A stretch of DNA of 6,681 nucleotides, from positions 1 to 6,681 of the forward strand of contig JBMFIQ010000073.1 in the NCBI GenBank assembly GCA_049976245.1. Direction: 5' to 3'. Below, in pieces: positions 6,276 to 6,681 of this stretch (its first letter is position 1; every line of letters begins with the position of its first letter). The notes beneath the pieces were generated by a model. That model was not told the DNA's origin and did no database searches. It saw nothing but the letters and a program-made list of their open reading frames with translations. Source of the stretch: Microbacter sp049976245 (GTDB lineage: Bacteria > Bacteroidota > Bacteroidia > Bacteroidales > Paludibacteraceae). The position numbers and the translations under genes were made by a program.

Positions 6276-6681
6276 TTATTTTAATTCAAGGATTACCGCT
6301 TCGTAGGGACGAAGATGAATCGTTGAATTTGATTTAGGTTCCAATGTTGTATTGTAATTGTCAATTAATGTTACAGCATGATTAACAGAAAATGGGACTA
6401 CTGTTTCAGCTTCATTGGGAGAAAAATTAAGCAAAACCAATAAGATATGGCCATTTAAGGTACGGGAATAAGCATACACTTGCTTGTTTAACTTATCCAA
6501 AAGCGTATATTTTCCATAAATCAATGTTTTATTATGTTTCCGTAGCAAAATCATTTTCTTAAAATAATTCAAACAAGAATTGGAATCATTTTCTTCTACT
6601 TCAACATTAACTGTTTTAAAATTGGGGTTCACCGCAATCCATGGTGTCCCAATGGTAAAACCCGCATTGGCGGTCGTATCC
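6276..6681 (-). CDS. GH13 alpha-glucosidase family enzyme, C-terminal part (5' end outside window)
   Basis: The window edge cuts this gene; the frame stays open to 6681 and 134 C-terminal residues are visible. They begin DTTANAGFTIGTPWIAVNPN, closely matching the conserved (D)ANAGFTTGTPW-VNPN stretch after the catalytic barrel motifs of oligo-1,6-glucosidases, alpha-glucosidases and trehalose-6-phosphate hydrolases. Next comes the helix YFKKMILLRKHN, then a small beta-rich C-domain ending LRPYEAVILELK. The catalytic residues and any signal peptide lie outside the window, so substrate (maltose, isomaltose, sucrose, trehalose-6-phosphate) and location cannot be decided. The GTG at 6632 (NPNF) is inside the conserved domain and is not a real start. 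The gene is followed after 72 bp by the trehalase. Confidence 0.9.
   Translation of the reverse strand, partial: DTTANAGFTIGTPWIAVNPNFKTVNVEVEENDSNSCLNYFKKMILLRKHNKTLIYGKYTLLDKLNKQVYAYSRTLNGHILLVLLNFSPNEAETVVPFSVNHAVTLIDNYNTTLEPKSNSTIHLRPYEAVILELK

Noticed and set aside
1..6681. CRISPR array, tRNA, rRNA, insertion sequence or phage genes
   Set aside because: No regularly spaced direct repeats, no RNA-gene landmarks and no transposase or integrase motifs were seen on either strand.

Overview
This window looks like a carbohydrate-utilisation locus of a Bacteroidota bacterium, most likely order Bacteroidales. The reasons are a one-protein hybrid two-component regulator with a fused periplasmic sugar-binding domain, A-rich leaders without Shine-Dalgarno sequences, two exact copies of the Bacteroidota -7 promoter element (TAnnTTTG) just upstream of genes, and a dense set of exported glycoside hydrolases. 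Nothing visible fixes genus or species.

All genes lie on the minus strand, so transcription runs from 6681 towards 1. In that order they are: the C-terminal 134 residues of a GH13 alpha-glucosidase-type enzyme (6276-6681, cut by the window edge); a complete exported GH37 trehalase (4584-6203); a complete exported GH32 beta-fructosidase (3007-4554), 29 bp further on; and a 924-residue hybrid two-component sensor/regulator (140-2914), 92 bp further on and probably with its own promoter. The last 139 bp (1-139) hold no gene I can support. They contain a compact cluster of palindromes that is visibly richer in G and C than its surroundings.

Working model (inference): exported hydrolases split fructosides (GH32) and alpha-glucosides (GH37, possibly GH13) to fructose and glucose. 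The hybrid regulator senses a monosaccharide in the periplasm through its ribose-binding-protein-like domain and activates the locus through its AraC-type DNA-binding domain. Its architecture and its GH32 neighbour resemble the fructose-sensing regulator BT1754 of Bacteroides thetaiotaomicron. The unusual point is the trehalase placed between GH13 and GH32, which suggests one locus for both trehalose and sucrose/fructan-type sugars. No SusC/SusD pair, sugar permease or fructokinase lies inside the window; any such genes would be beyond an edge.

I do not see a clearly undescribed system. The least explained element is the palindrome cluster at 12-118. Its two GC-rich hairpins carry stable RNA tetraloop sequences (CUUG and a GNRA loop) only when read on the plus strand, opposite to the genes.
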